Below are positions 16,707 through 24,652 of a stretch of DNA of 64,000 nt, piece after piece; position 1 is the first letter of the stretch, and the number at the start of each line of letters is the position of its first letter. Source of the stretch: Streptomyces griseiscabiei (lineage in GTDB: Bacteria; Actinomycetota; Actinomycetes; Streptomycetales; Streptomycetaceae); assembly GCF_020010925.1 (NCBI RefSeq), contig NZ_JAGJBZ010000001.1:310001-374000 (forward strand), read 5' to 3'. The translations under genes and the position numbers were made by a program. Below the pieces are notes generated by a model that saw only the letters and a program-made list of their open reading frames with translations, had not been told where the DNA came from and searched no databases.

Positions 16707-17381
16707 GTGATCCGGGTCATGGTGGTGGATGACGAGGCGCTGGTGCGCTCCGGCTTCGAACTCATCCTGAGCGCGGCCGACGACATCGAGGTGGTCGCGA
16801 CCACGACCGGCGCCGAGGCCGTCGACACCGTACGGCGGGAAGGTCCCGACGTCGTGCTGCTGGACATCCGGATGCCGGACGTCGACGGGCTGACGGTGCT
16901 GCGGCAGCTGCGGGTCCTGCCGCGGCCACCGGTGGTGGCGATGCTGACCACGTTCGACGCCGACGAGTACATCCTCACCGCGCTGCGCTCCGGTGCGGCG
17001 GGTTTCCTCCTCAAGGACACCGAGCCCGACCAACTCGCCCAGCTGGTGCGCACCTTGGCCGCGGGCGGCGTCGTGATGTCGCCGAAGGCGTCCCGGGCCG
17101 TGTGGCAGAGCCACCCCGGGGCCACCGCGGCCGACGACGCCGAGGCGGGGCGCGTCCGGCTGCTCACCGAACGCGAGCGCGAGGTCCTGGTACTGATCGC
17201 GGAGGGCCTGTCCAACGCCGACATCGGCACCCGTATCCACCTCAGCGCGGGCACCGTCAAGGACCATGTCAGCGCGATCCTCACCAAACTGCGGGTCGGC
17301 AGCCGGGTGCAGGCCGCGCTGCTCGCCCAGCGGGCCGGTCTGCTCGACGACGCGGCACGGCGCCCGGGGCCCCGGCGGTGA
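16707..17381 (+). CDS. NarL/LuxR-family response regulator
   Basis: A 224-residue two-component regulator. The receiver domain has the acidic pair at Asp8-Asp9, phosphoacceptor Asp53 (LLDIRMPD), switch Thr (MLTTFDADE) and Lys103 (LLKD). A LuxR-type helix-turn-helix follows near 155-215 (LTEREREVLVLIAEGLSNAD, LSAGTVKDHVSAILTKL). I chose the GTG at 16707 because it has AGGAGA at suitable spacing and starts the receiver domain exactly; the open frame extends upstream without coding character. The stop overlaps the histidine kinase start by 4 bases, so the pair is co-expressed. No adjacent target gene is obvious. Confidence 0.92.
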   Translation: MIRVMVVDDEALVRSGFELILSAADDIEVVATTTGAEAVDTVRREGPDVVLLDIRMPDVDGLTVLRQLRVLPRPPVVAMLTTFDADEYILTALRSGAAGFLLKDTEPDQLAQLVRTLAAGGVVMSPKASRAVWQSHPGATAADDAEAGRVRLLTEREREVLVLIAEGLSNADIGTRIHLSAGTVKDHVSAILTKLRVGSRVQAALLAQRAGLLDDAARRPGPRR

Positions 17382-18529
17382 CCGTGCCCAGAGCGTGGTG
17401 GGCGCGAATCCCGGACCCGGTCGTCGACCTCGTGGTCGTCGCGGTGGCCGTCATCGACATCGTGCTGTGTCTCGGCGGCGCGAGCGGCCTCGCCCGCGCG
17501 ATGGCGGCCCTGGCCTGTGTCGCCCTCACGGTTCGACGCCGCTTCCCCCTGCCGGTGTTCCTGCTGACCCTGCCCGCGAGCCTGATGCTGGACATCGTCT
17601 TCGCCCCGTTCGCCGCCCTGTTCACCCTGGCGGAACGCTCCCGCGACCGCCGTCTGCTCGTGGTGTGCGCGGTGCTCTTCGCCACCGCCTCCGCGTCCCC
17701 CTGGCCGCTCGACGAGTTCTCCTCGCACGACCGCACCTGGACGGTCGTCTACTTCTTCTACACGCTCGCCACCGCCGCCGCCCCGGTCCTGCTGGGCCAG
17801 CTCGTCCAGGCCCGCCGGGACCTGGCCCGGCGGCTCGCCGAGATCGAGGAGGCCCGGGAACACGAGCGGCTGCTGCACTCCCAGGCCGTCCTCGCCCGGG
17901 AACGCGCCCAGCTCGCCCGCGAGATGCACGATGTCGTCTCCCATCAGGTCAGCCTCATCGCCGTACAGGCGGGCGCCCTCCAGGTGGCGGCGACCGAACC
18001 GAGGTTCAGGGAGGGCGCCCGCACCATCCGGTCACTGAGCGTCGACACCCTCGACGAGTTGCGTCATATGGTCACCCTGTTGCGGGCCTCCGGCAGCCGC
18101 ACCACCGAGCTGACCCCTCAGCCCACCCTCGCCGACCTCCACCGGCTCGTGACGAACAGCGGCATCGAGGCCCGGCTGACCGGTGATCTGCCGCCCGACA
18201 TCAGCACGACCGCACAGCGCGCCGTCTACCGCACCGTCCAGGAAGCCCTCACCAACGTCCGCAAGCACGCGCCCGGCGCCACCGCCACCATCCGGCTGTG
18301 GCGCACCGACGCCGACGACGGCGACGGCGACGGCGACGGCGACTCCTTCGGCGTCACCGTCACCAATACTCCGCCCACCCGCCCTTCGCTGCCCCTGCCC
18401 GGCTCCCACCAGGGCCTCATCGGCCTGAGAGAACGCGCCGAACTGCTCAGCGGCGTCCTCGGATCCGGCCCCACCCCCGAGGGCGGCTTCGAGGTGAGTC
18501 TGCGGATCCCGGCCCACGGGGACACCTGA
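17378..18529 (+). CDS. Sensor histidine kinase, HisKA_3 type
   Basis: A 383-residue membrane kinase. Four to five hydrophobic segments occupy about residues 15-150 (VVDLVVVAVAVIDIVLCLGG, LPVFLLTLPASLMLDIVF). A coiled region follows, then the phosphoacceptor helix with REMHDVVSHQVSLIAVQAG. The ATPase domain shows QEALTNVRKHAPG (N box) and GLIGLRERAELL (G2 box). An acidic DGDGDGDGD run lies inside the ATPase domain loop. GTGA overlap couples it to the regulator. The little outside sequence suggests sensing within the membrane. Confidence 0.92.
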   Translation: MTVPRAWWARIPDPVVDLVVVAVAVIDIVLCLGGASGLARAMAALACVALTVRRRFPLPVFLLTLPASLMLDIVFAPFAALFTLAERSRDRRLLVVCAVLFATASASPWPLDEFSSHDRTWTVVYFFYTLATAAAPVLLGQLVQARRDLARRLAEIEEAREHERLLHSQAVLARERAQLAREMHDVVSHQVSLIAVQAGALQVAATEPRFREGARTIRSLSVDTLDELRHMVTLLRASGSRTTELTPQPTLADLHRLVTNSGIEARLTGDLPPDISTTAQRAVYRTVQEALTNVRKHAPGATATIRLWRTDADDGDGDGDGDSFGVTVTNTPPTRPSLPLPGSHQGLIGLRERAELLSGVLGSGPTPEGGFEVSLRIPAHGDT

Positions 18530-18545
18530 CGCCACCCGCCGGGCC

Positions 18546-18587
18546 CGAGCCGGTCCGGTCCGGTCCGATCCGAACCGAACCGGCTCG
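18546..18587. terminator. Bidirectional hairpin terminator
   Basis: A 17-bp stem pairs CGAGCCGGTCCGGTCCG with CGAACCGAACCGGCTCG, with two G-U wobbles and an 8-base loop. It lies between the convergent kinase gene and the polyamine-binding protein gene. Confidence 0.65.
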
Positions 18588-18627
18588 TGAGGCGCGGCGC
18601 CGTACGCCGTCCGCTCGACGGCGCGAG

Positions 18628-19824
18628 CTACAGCCCGACGATTCCGTTCCACCGCCGGGCGAGCTCCCGCCGTTCCGCCGAGGTGATGTCCCGGGCGACG
18701 GCGAGCCGGGCGCGCATGGCGTCGTCGGGGAAGATCAGCGGATCCTCGGCGAGGGCGGCGGTCTCCTCGTCCTTGGCGGAGGCGAGGACGTCGCGGGCGG
18801 CGGGGACCGGGCAGACGTAGTTGACCCAGGCGGCGAGTTCGGCGGCGACCTCCGGGTCGTAGTAGTGGTCGACCAGGCGCTCGGCGTTCGTCTTGTGACG
18901 GGCCAGGTTGGGGATCATCAGGGACTCCGACCAGAGTTCGGCGCCCTCCTCGGGGACGACGAAGCGGATGTCCGGGTCGTCGGCCTGGAGCTGGATGACA
19001 TCGCCCGAGTACGCCTGGCAGGCGAGAACGTCGCCGCCGGCGAGGTCCTTGATGTAGTCGTTGCCGGTGAAACGGCGGATGTGACCGGTCCGGACCCGCG
19101 CCTCGACCTGGTCGCAGACGGTGTGGAAGTCGTCGGCGGTCCAGCGCGTGACATCGACGCCGTTGCCCTGCATCAGCAGCGCGAACGCCTCGTCCAGCCC
19201 GGAGAGAAGCGTGACGCGCCCCTTGAGGCCGTCCGCCCACAGATCGGCGACACTCCGAATCTCCCGGCCCACCTCGCGCCGGTTGTAGGCGATGCCGGTG
19301 ATCCCCGACTGCCAGGGCACGGTGTGCGCGCGGCCGGGATCGAAGGCGGGCGAGCGCAGCTGCGGGTCCAGATGACGGGTGACGTTCGGCAGGTTCGCCG
19401 CGTCCATGGCCTGGACCCAGCCCAGCCGGACGAAGCGGGCACACATCCAGTCGCTGAGGACGATCAGGTCCCGGCCGGTCTGCTGATGGTTCATCAGCGC
19501 CGGGCTGACCTTGCCGAAGAACTCGTCGTTGTCGTTGATCTCCTCGACGTAGTCGACGGCGATCCCGGTGCCCTCCTCGAAGGCCTCCAGCGTGGGGCGC
19601 CGCGAGGCGTCGGAGTCGTCGGTGTCGACGTACAGCGGCCAGTTGGCGAACGCCAGCCTCTTCTCGCGCGCCGAGAGATCCGTCGCGGCCCGGTCGCCGG
19701 GTGCCACGTAGGCCGCGGGAACCCCGCACCCGGCGAGGGCGCCGAGCGCGGCGCCCCCGCCGAGGACACGCAGCAGGGTGCGGCGGGAGGGGACGGGCGG
19801 GAGGGTCCGCGGGCGAGGCAGCAT
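18628..19824 (-). CDS. Spermidine/putrescine-type ABC substrate-binding lipoprotein (orphan)
   Basis: About 398 residues. The signal carries a twin-arginine motif (SRRTLLRVLGGGAALGA) and a lipobox LAGC, so export in a folded state through Tat and lipid anchoring are expected. The mature part matches PotD-like binding proteins: LAFANWPLYVDTD, FEEGTGIAVDYVEEINDND, VPWQSGITGIAYNR and CQAYSGDVIQLQ. No permease or ATPase gene is adjacent, so it must work with a distant transporter or act as a receptor. ATG 19824 is chosen; a TTG 36 bases further upstream is possible. The upstream region shares a 16-bp element with the MMPL promoter region. Confidence 0.88.
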   Translation of the reverse strand: MLPRPRTLPPVPSRRTLLRVLGGGAALGALAGCGVPAAYVAPGDRAATDLSAREKRLAFANWPLYVDTDDSDASRRPTLEAFEEGTGIAVDYVEEINDNDEFFGKVSPALMNHQQTGRDLIVLSDWMCARFVRLGWVQAMDAANLPNVTRHLDPQLRSPAFDPGRAHTVPWQSGITGIAYNRREVGREIRSVADLWADGLKGRVTLLSGLDEAFALLMQGNGVDVTRWTADDFHTVCDQVEARVRTGHIRRFTGNDYIKDLAGGDVLACQAYSGDVIQLQADDPDIRFVVPEEGAELWSESLMIPNLARHKTNAERLVDHYYDPEVAAELAAWVNYVCPVPAARDVLASAKDEETAALAEDPLIFPDDAMRARLAVARDITSAERRELARRWNGIVGL

Positions 19825-19934
19825 CCGGGAAGCATGGCGGGGCCGGACGGCAGCGGGCAATGGACGCCCCGTCGAGCGCGGGCGCCGCCCGCGGACACCC
19901 TGTCCATCCCGGCGTGCCGTTCGTCCGGAAGTAG

Positions 19935-19950
19935 GCCGGCGCCTCCTCCT
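19935..19950. promoter_or_regulatory. Shared 16-bp element, copy 1 (upstream of the PotD-like gene)
   Basis: GCCGGCGCCTCCTCCT occurs here and again at 27036-27051, each time 110-140 bases upstream of a minus-strand start (PotD-like protein and MMPL exporter). Read on the coding strand it is AGGAGGAGGCGCCGGC, preceded by a similar TACTGG- or TACCGC-type sequence. It may be a regulator site, or a coincidence of GC-rich sequence. Confidence 0.35.
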
Positions 19951-20083
19951 CCAGTAGCAGTGGACCTGGACGTTTTCGCTTCTCCGGTGCCCTGCTCCGC
20001 CGTCGGGCGATGACTAACCTCGACCGACTCACCCGAACTCATCGAACCGATCGAATGCATTGAACTGATCGAACGGAGCTGTC

Positions 20084-21013
20084 ATGTCTCTCCTGGCCCG
20101 CCCGGCGTTCGCCACTCCCGTCGCCAAGGCGATGCAGCGCCTCAACGCCCTGCTGGCGGACCGGCACGTCGCGTCCTCCCTGCACAAGCGCTATCCGGAG
20201 TACCCCCGGAACACCTACGAGCTGACCGTCCCGACCTCCGTCGCCCCGGCCCGCGCCGTGGTGTACGTACCCGAGGGTGCCGCCGACGCGCCCTTGCCGC
20301 CGGTCCATGTGAACTTCCACGGTGGCGGCTTCGTCCTGCCGCCCGTCGAACTGGACGATCCGCTGTGCCGCTTCCTCGCGGCCGAGGCGGGGGCGGTGGT
20401 GGTGAACGTGGACTACGTCGTCGCGCCGCAGCACCCGTTTCCCGCGCCGCCGCACCAGGCGTACGAGGTTGTCGAGTGGGTCGCGGGGCACGGCGCCGAA
20501 CACGGCTGGGACGGCGGCCTCCTCACCGTGGGGGGCCAGAGCGCCGGAGGTGCCCTCGCCGCGGCGGTGGCCCGTCAGGCACTGGAGAAGGGAGGCCCCT
20601 CCCTCGCGCTGCAGATCCTGCACTATCCCCCTCTGGATCTCGTCACCGATGCCAGGGACAAGCGCTCGGTCATCGCCAAGCCGATGCTGCGCCCGTGGAT
20701 GGCGGACGTCTTCGACACCTCCTACGTCCCGGACCCGGAGAAGCGCGGCCATCCCCTGGTCTCCCCCGCCCACCCCTCCGACACCGCCGATCTGACCGGC
20801 ATCGCACCCGCCCTCGTCATCACACCGGAGCACGATCTGCTCCGCGCGGAGGGCACACGCTACGCCGAGCGCCTGCGCGCGGTCGGAGCCCTGCGCGAGC
20901 ATCTCGACGTGCCGGGGGCCGACCACGGCTACGACCAGAAGGACGCCGAGACGGCCCGGAACATCTACCGGTCGATGGCCCGGCACATGCGCCGCGCCGT
21001 GCACCCCGGCTGA
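20084..21013 (+). CDS. Alpha/beta hydrolase esterase (hormone-sensitive lipase family)
   Basis: A 309-residue esterase. HGGG at 79-82 gives the oxyanion hole of this family, GGQSAGG holds nucleophile Ser153, EHDLL supplies Asp251 and ADHGYD supplies His281. There is no signal peptide, so it is probably cytoplasmic. GGAGCT precedes the ATG. The 45 bases ahead of the gene hold several near-repeats of ATCGAAC/GATCGAA (20030-20072), which may be a regulator site. Short-chain esters are the family's usual substrates. Confidence 0.88.
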   Translation: MSLLARPAFATPVAKAMQRLNALLADRHVASSLHKRYPEYPRNTYELTVPTSVAPARAVVYVPEGAADAPLPPVHVNFHGGGFVLPPVELDDPLCRFLAAEAGAVVVNVDYVVAPQHPFPAPPHQAYEVVEWVAGHGAEHGWDGGLLTVGGQSAGGALAAAVARQALEKGGPSLALQILHYPPLDLVTDARDKRSVIAKPMLRPWMADVFDTSYVPDPEKRGHPLVSPAHPSDTADLTGIAPALVITPEHDLLRAEGTRYAERLRAVGALREHLDVPGADHGYDQKDAETARNIYRSMARHMRRAVHPG

Positions 21014-21031
21014 GCACGGCCCCCGGCGAAG

Positions 21032-21060
21032 GCGGTCGGCGAGTGGGGCCCGCCGACCGC
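21032..21060. terminator. Hairpin terminator between convergent genes
   Basis: A perfect 10-bp stem, GCGGTCGGCG with CGCCGACCGC, and a 9-base loop. It is 19 bases after the esterase stop and 31 bases from the stop of the convergent AI-2E family gene. Confidence 0.65.
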
Positions 21061-21090
21061 TCCCGACCAGCCACCACCGGTGTCGACGGG

Positions 21091-22455
21091 TCAGGCTCCG
21101 GACGCCGTGCCCTTGAGCCCGCGTGACAGGCGCGACGCCAGGCGCGACGGCCGAGGGGACGCCGGACGGGACGGGCGAGGGGACGGCGGAGGGGACGGCG
21201 CAGCGGCTGCCGCCGGGGAGGCGGCCGGGGGGTCTCCGTCCTCGTAGCGGCCCCGCAGCTCCGACAGCACCCCGAACGCCGCCGCGGTCATGGGCACGGA
21301 CAGGAGCATGCCGAGGATTCCGGCGACCGACGCACCGGCGGTGAGGGCCAGCAGGATCACCGCGGGGTGCATCTGCAGCGTGCGGCTCTGGATCATCGGC
21401 TGCAGCACATTGCCCTCGACGAGTTGCACCGCGAAGACGATGCCGAGGACCCACAGCGCGGTCCCGAGGCCCCCGTCGGCGAAGGCGACCAGGACCGCGA
21501 CCGCCCCGGACAGAAGCGCGCCGAGGTAGGGGATGTACGCGCCGATGAACACCAGCGCGCCGAGTCCGACCGCGCCGGGGACGTCCAGGACGAGCAGGCC
21601 GACGGTGATGCAGACGGCGTCGATGAAGGCGACGATCGTCGTGCCGCGCATGAAGCCCTCGATCGCGCGGAAGGCGCGCCGGGCGATCACTTCGAGCGTG
21701 CCGCCGGAGCCGCGAGGAGCGAGCGAGTGCAGTGCGGCGACGGCCCGGTCGGAGTCACGCAGGAAGAAGAACATCAGCAGGATGGCGAGCGTGCCGGTCG
21801 CGGTCGTCTCGGCGACCACGCTCACGCCGCTGAGCAGACCGGAGACGGCGGTCCCGCCGAACCTCGCCAGCAGGTCCTGCGCGTTCGCGGCGAGATCGTC
21901 CAGGGAGGTCCCCGCCACCTCGAACCGCTCCCCGAGCGACGCGGCCGCGTCGCGCAGCGAGGAGACGATCTGATCGCCCGTGTCGATCAGGGCGGTCACC
22001 ACGATGTACGCCGCCCCGCCCATGACCACGACGACGGCGGCACAGGTCAGCCCGGCGGCGAGCGACTTGTTGATCCTCATCGCGACCAGCCGGCGGTAGA
22101 GCGGGCCGAGCAGGGCGGCGCCCAGCAGCGCGAGCAGGACCGGTGTCACGATCGTCTCGAACGCGACGCAGAACCACACCACGACGGAGACGACCCCGCT
22201 GACGAGGAGTATCAGCGCGCTCCCCACGGCCACCCGCCGGGCGATCCCGGCGAGCGGGTCGTGCCGCCGGTCCGCCCGGTCCCGGCCGGACCGCCCCGGC
22301 CCGCCCGGGGGCGCGCCCCCGGCCCTGATCACCGGCCGCGTCCGATGCACGGCCCCTCGCCGCCGTCGCTCCCCCGCTCCCGGAACTCCCGAGGCACGTA
22401 CGGCCCCCGCGGACCCCGGACGGGCGCCCCCACGTTCCCCGCTGCGTATGCTCAC
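21091..22455 (-). CDS. AI-2E family transporter (multi-pass permease)
   Basis: About 454 residues. A charged, Arg/Gly-rich N-terminal region of about 80 residues precedes 7-8 membrane segments in the DUF20/AI-2E exporter pattern: VTPVLLALLGAALLGPLYRR, a helical middle part, then LAILLMFFFLRD, VFIGAYIPYLGALLSG and LALTAGASVAGILGMLLSVP. The C-terminus is a Pro/Ser/Arg-rich tail. The family exports or passes varied solutes; autoinducer transport should not be assumed. GTG 22455 is chosen for its GGAGGGAGAAGG site. It lies behind the second two-component system on the same strand but has its own 85-base leader. Confidence 0.85.
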   Translation of the reverse strand: MSIRSGERGGARPGSAGAVRASGVPGAGERRRRGAVHRTRPVIRAGGAPPGGPGRSGRDRADRRHDPLAGIARRVAVGSALILLVSGVVSVVVWFCVAFETIVTPVLLALLGAALLGPLYRRLVAMRINKSLAAGLTCAAVVVVMGGAAYIVVTALIDTGDQIVSSLRDAAASLGERFEVAGTSLDDLAANAQDLLARFGGTAVSGLLSGVSVVAETTATGTLAILLMFFFLRDSDRAVAALHSLAPRGSGGTLEVIARRAFRAIEGFMRGTTIVAFIDAVCITVGLLVLDVPGAVGLGALVFIGAYIPYLGALLSGAVAVLVAFADGGLGTALWVLGIVFAVQLVEGNVLQPMIQSRTLQMHPAVILLALTAGASVAGILGMLLSVPMTAAAFGVLSELRGRYEDGDPPAASPAAAAAPSPPPSPRPSRPASPRPSRLASRLSRGLKGTASGA

Positions 22456-22540
22456 TCCGGCCTTCTCCCTCCGTACGCCCGTACGGCGTCCCACCCGGCT
22501 GTTCCCGCCGACGCTCGTGCCGGCCCCTCGCACCGGCCGC

Positions 22541-23197
22541 TCAGGCCGGCCGTACGAGCCCGACGTCGTAGGCGAAGATGACCGCCTGGACCCGGTCCCG
22601 GGCGCCGATCTTGGCGAGGATGCGGCTGACGTGGGACTTGACGGTGGTCTCGGCCAGATGCAGGCGTTCGGCGACCTCGGCGTTGCTGCAGCCGGTGGCG
22701 ACCGCCGTGAGGACCTCGATCTCACGTTCGGTGAGGGCTTCCAGCTGCCGCGTCTGCTCGGGGCTGTGGCCGGGCAGGCGCGTGGTGAAGGCGTCGATGA
22801 GCTTGCGGGTCAGGCCCGGTGAGATGACGGCGTCCCCGGCCGCGACCGCGCGGATTCCGGCGAGGAGTTCCGCGGGCAGGGCGTCCTTGAGGAGGAAGCC
22901 GCTGGCTCCGGCGCGCAGGGCGTCGTACGCGTACTCGTCCAGGTCGAAGGTGGTCATGACCAGCACGCGGGAGCGACCGCCGGAGGTGACGATGCGCCGG
23001 GTCGCCTCGATGCCGTCCATGCCGGGCATACGGACGTCCATCAGCACGACGTCGGGGTGGAGTTCGGCCGTCATCCGTACGGCCTCGGTGCCGTGCGTGG
23101 CCTCGCCGACGACCGTGAGGTCGGGGTGCTGTTCCATGAGCATGCTGAAGCCGAGGCGTTGCAGGGCCTGGTCGTCGACGATGAGGACAGTGGTCAT
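22541..23197 (-). CDS. NarL/LuxR-family response regulator
   Basis: A 218-residue regulator. The receiver domain has phosphoacceptor Asp54 (VLMDVRMPGMDG), MTTFDLDEY and LLKD. The LuxR-type DNA-binding domain near 150-210 reads LTEREIEVLTAVATGCSNAE and LAETTVKSHVSRILAKIG. ATGA overlap couples it to the histidine kinase upstream. With the MMPL exporter first on the strand, exporter-kinase-regulator is a common actinobacterial layout in which the pair controls its exporter. Confidence 0.93.
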   Translation of the reverse strand: MTTVLIVDDQALQRLGFSMLMEQHPDLTVVGEATHGTEAVRMTAELHPDVVLMDVRMPGMDGIEATRRIVTSGGRSRVLVMTTFDLDEYAYDALRAGASGFLLKDALPAELLAGIRAVAAGDAVISPGLTRKLIDAFTTRLPGHSPEQTRQLEALTEREIEVLTAVATGCSNAEVAERLHLAETTVKSHVSRILAKIGARDRVQAVIFAYDVGLVRPA

Positions 23198-24522
23198 GCC
23201 GGGTGCTTCTCCGTGGGCGTAGGGGTGGGTGGGACGAAGTGCAGTTCCGCTCGGACGCTCCAGCCGCCCCGGGAGTTCGGGCCGGCGGTCACGGTCCCCT
23301 GGTAGAGCAGGGCACGCTCGCGCATGCCGAGGAGCCCCTGTCCCCCGTCGGACCGGGGGCGTTTGCGGGGTGTACGGGGCGGGCCGCCGTCCTCGACGGC
23401 GACCTGTACCGCGCGGGAGGTCGCCGCGAGGGTCACGTCGACCGTCGTGGTGAGCGATCCGTGCTTGAGGGTGTTGGTGAGGGCTTCCTGGACGATGCGG
23501 TAGACGGTGAGCTGGAGTCCCGCGGGGAGGCCGGTGAGGTTCCCCTCGGTGTTCAGGTTCACGGTGGGGCCGGCGGCCCGGACCCGTTCCAGGAGGGCGT
23601 CGAGGTCGGTCAGGCCGGGCTGGGGTGCCAGCGGGGTGTCCCGGGAGGCGCTGTCGCGGGCCGCGTCGCCGTCCTCGTGGAGGGTGCCGAGGAGCCGCCG
23701 CAGATCGCCGAGGGCGCCGCGCCCGCTGTCGGCGATGATCCGCAGTGTCTCGGCACCCCGCTCGGGCTTGGCCTCGGCCAGTCCGGCCGCGCCGTCGGCG
23801 AGGCCGACGATGACGGCGAGGGTGTGGCCGAGGATGTCGTGCATCTCCCGGGAGATACGGGCCCGCTCCGCCGCCTCCGCGAGCCGGGCCCGCTGGTCCC
23901 GCTCCACCTCCAGCCGCACCGTCCGGTCCTGGAGGGTGGTGATGTACAGGCGCGCCACCCGGCCGCCCAGTCCCAGTCCGGCCATCGCGATCATGCCGAG
24001 GGTCAGCATGACCGCCAGCGCCAGGGCCGAGGTGATGCGTTCCAGTTGCACGTCGGACGTGAAGGCGAGGACGGTGACCAGGGTCTGGGTCACGGCGACC
24101 GAGACGGCTCCGACCAGGGCGGCGGGGGTGGCGAAGCGGGCCAGGTTGTAGAGCACGACCATCTGGGCGAGGAAGTGCGCGTTGTTCAGCACCCCGCAGG
24201 CGGCCTCCGCCGCGGAGAAGCCCGTGACGACGGCGAACACCAGCACAGGATGGCTCTGCCGCCACAGCAGCGGCACGCCGATTCCGGCGAGCAGGAGCAG
24301 CGCGACCGGGAGCGGGGGTCCGGAGCGGGGGTACTCCAGCAGGGGCTGGAGGCCGAGGGCGACGCACACCAGCGGCATGCCCCATCGCTTGACGTGGGGA
24401 TGCGCCCGGTCCGCCTGTCCCACCGAGACGAGAAAGGTCAGGAGCCGGATGACGGTCCGGTGCTCCGAGCCGCCCAGCATGCTGCAGGGGTCGACCGAGG
24501 GGTCCTTGAATGCTGACGTCAC
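23194..24522 (-). CDS. Sensor histidine kinase, HisKA_3 type
   Basis: About 442 residues. Six hydrophobic stretches fill roughly residues 45-200. The coiled segment leads to the phosphoacceptor helix SREMHDILGHTLAVIVG, and the ATPase domain shows QEALTNTLKHGS and GLLGMRERALLYQG. GTG 24522 is favoured by a GGAG site, but an ATG about 100 bases upstream keeps the same frame. It is co-translated with the regulator. Almost no extracytoplasmic loop is present, so it is probably an intramembrane sensor of envelope stress or a lipophilic compound. Confidence 0.9.
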   Translation of the reverse strand: MTSAFKDPSVDPCSMLGGSEHRTVIRLLTFLVSVGQADRAHPHVKRWGMPLVCVALGLQPLLEYPRSGPPLPVALLLLAGIGVPLLWRQSHPVLVFAVVTGFSAAEAACGVLNNAHFLAQMVVLYNLARFATPAALVGAVSVAVTQTLVTVLAFTSDVQLERITSALALAVMLTLGMIAMAGLGLGGRVARLYITTLQDRTVRLEVERDQRARLAEAAERARISREMHDILGHTLAVIVGLADGAAGLAEAKPERGAETLRIIADSGRGALGDLRRLLGTLHEDGDAARDSASRDTPLAPQPGLTDLDALLERVRAAGPTVNLNTEGNLTGLPAGLQLTVYRIVQEALTNTLKHGSLTTTVDVTLAATSRAVQVAVEDGGPPRTPRKRPRSDGGQGLLGMRERALLYQGTVTAGPNSRGGWSVRAELHFVPPTPTPTEKHPA

Positions 24523-24652
24523 GGCGTGTGTCTCCGAGGTACGGGCGGACCGTCCGTCGGCCCCGGGGGTGGGGGCCGACGGACGGCGACCGAAGGGGCC
24601 GCTGCGACTCCGTGGGATCACGTGCGCCGGCCCACTGTAGGCGGCCGGGCCT

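Noticed and set aside
20039..21454. Long minus-strand frame opposite the esterase gene
   Set aside because: It is the complement of a gene with full catalytic motifs and has low-quality composition itself.
21091..24522. Quorum-sensing role for the AI-2E family transporter and neighbouring two-component system
   Set aside because: The family name is historical and members carry other solutes; nothing in the sequence supports autoinducer signalling.
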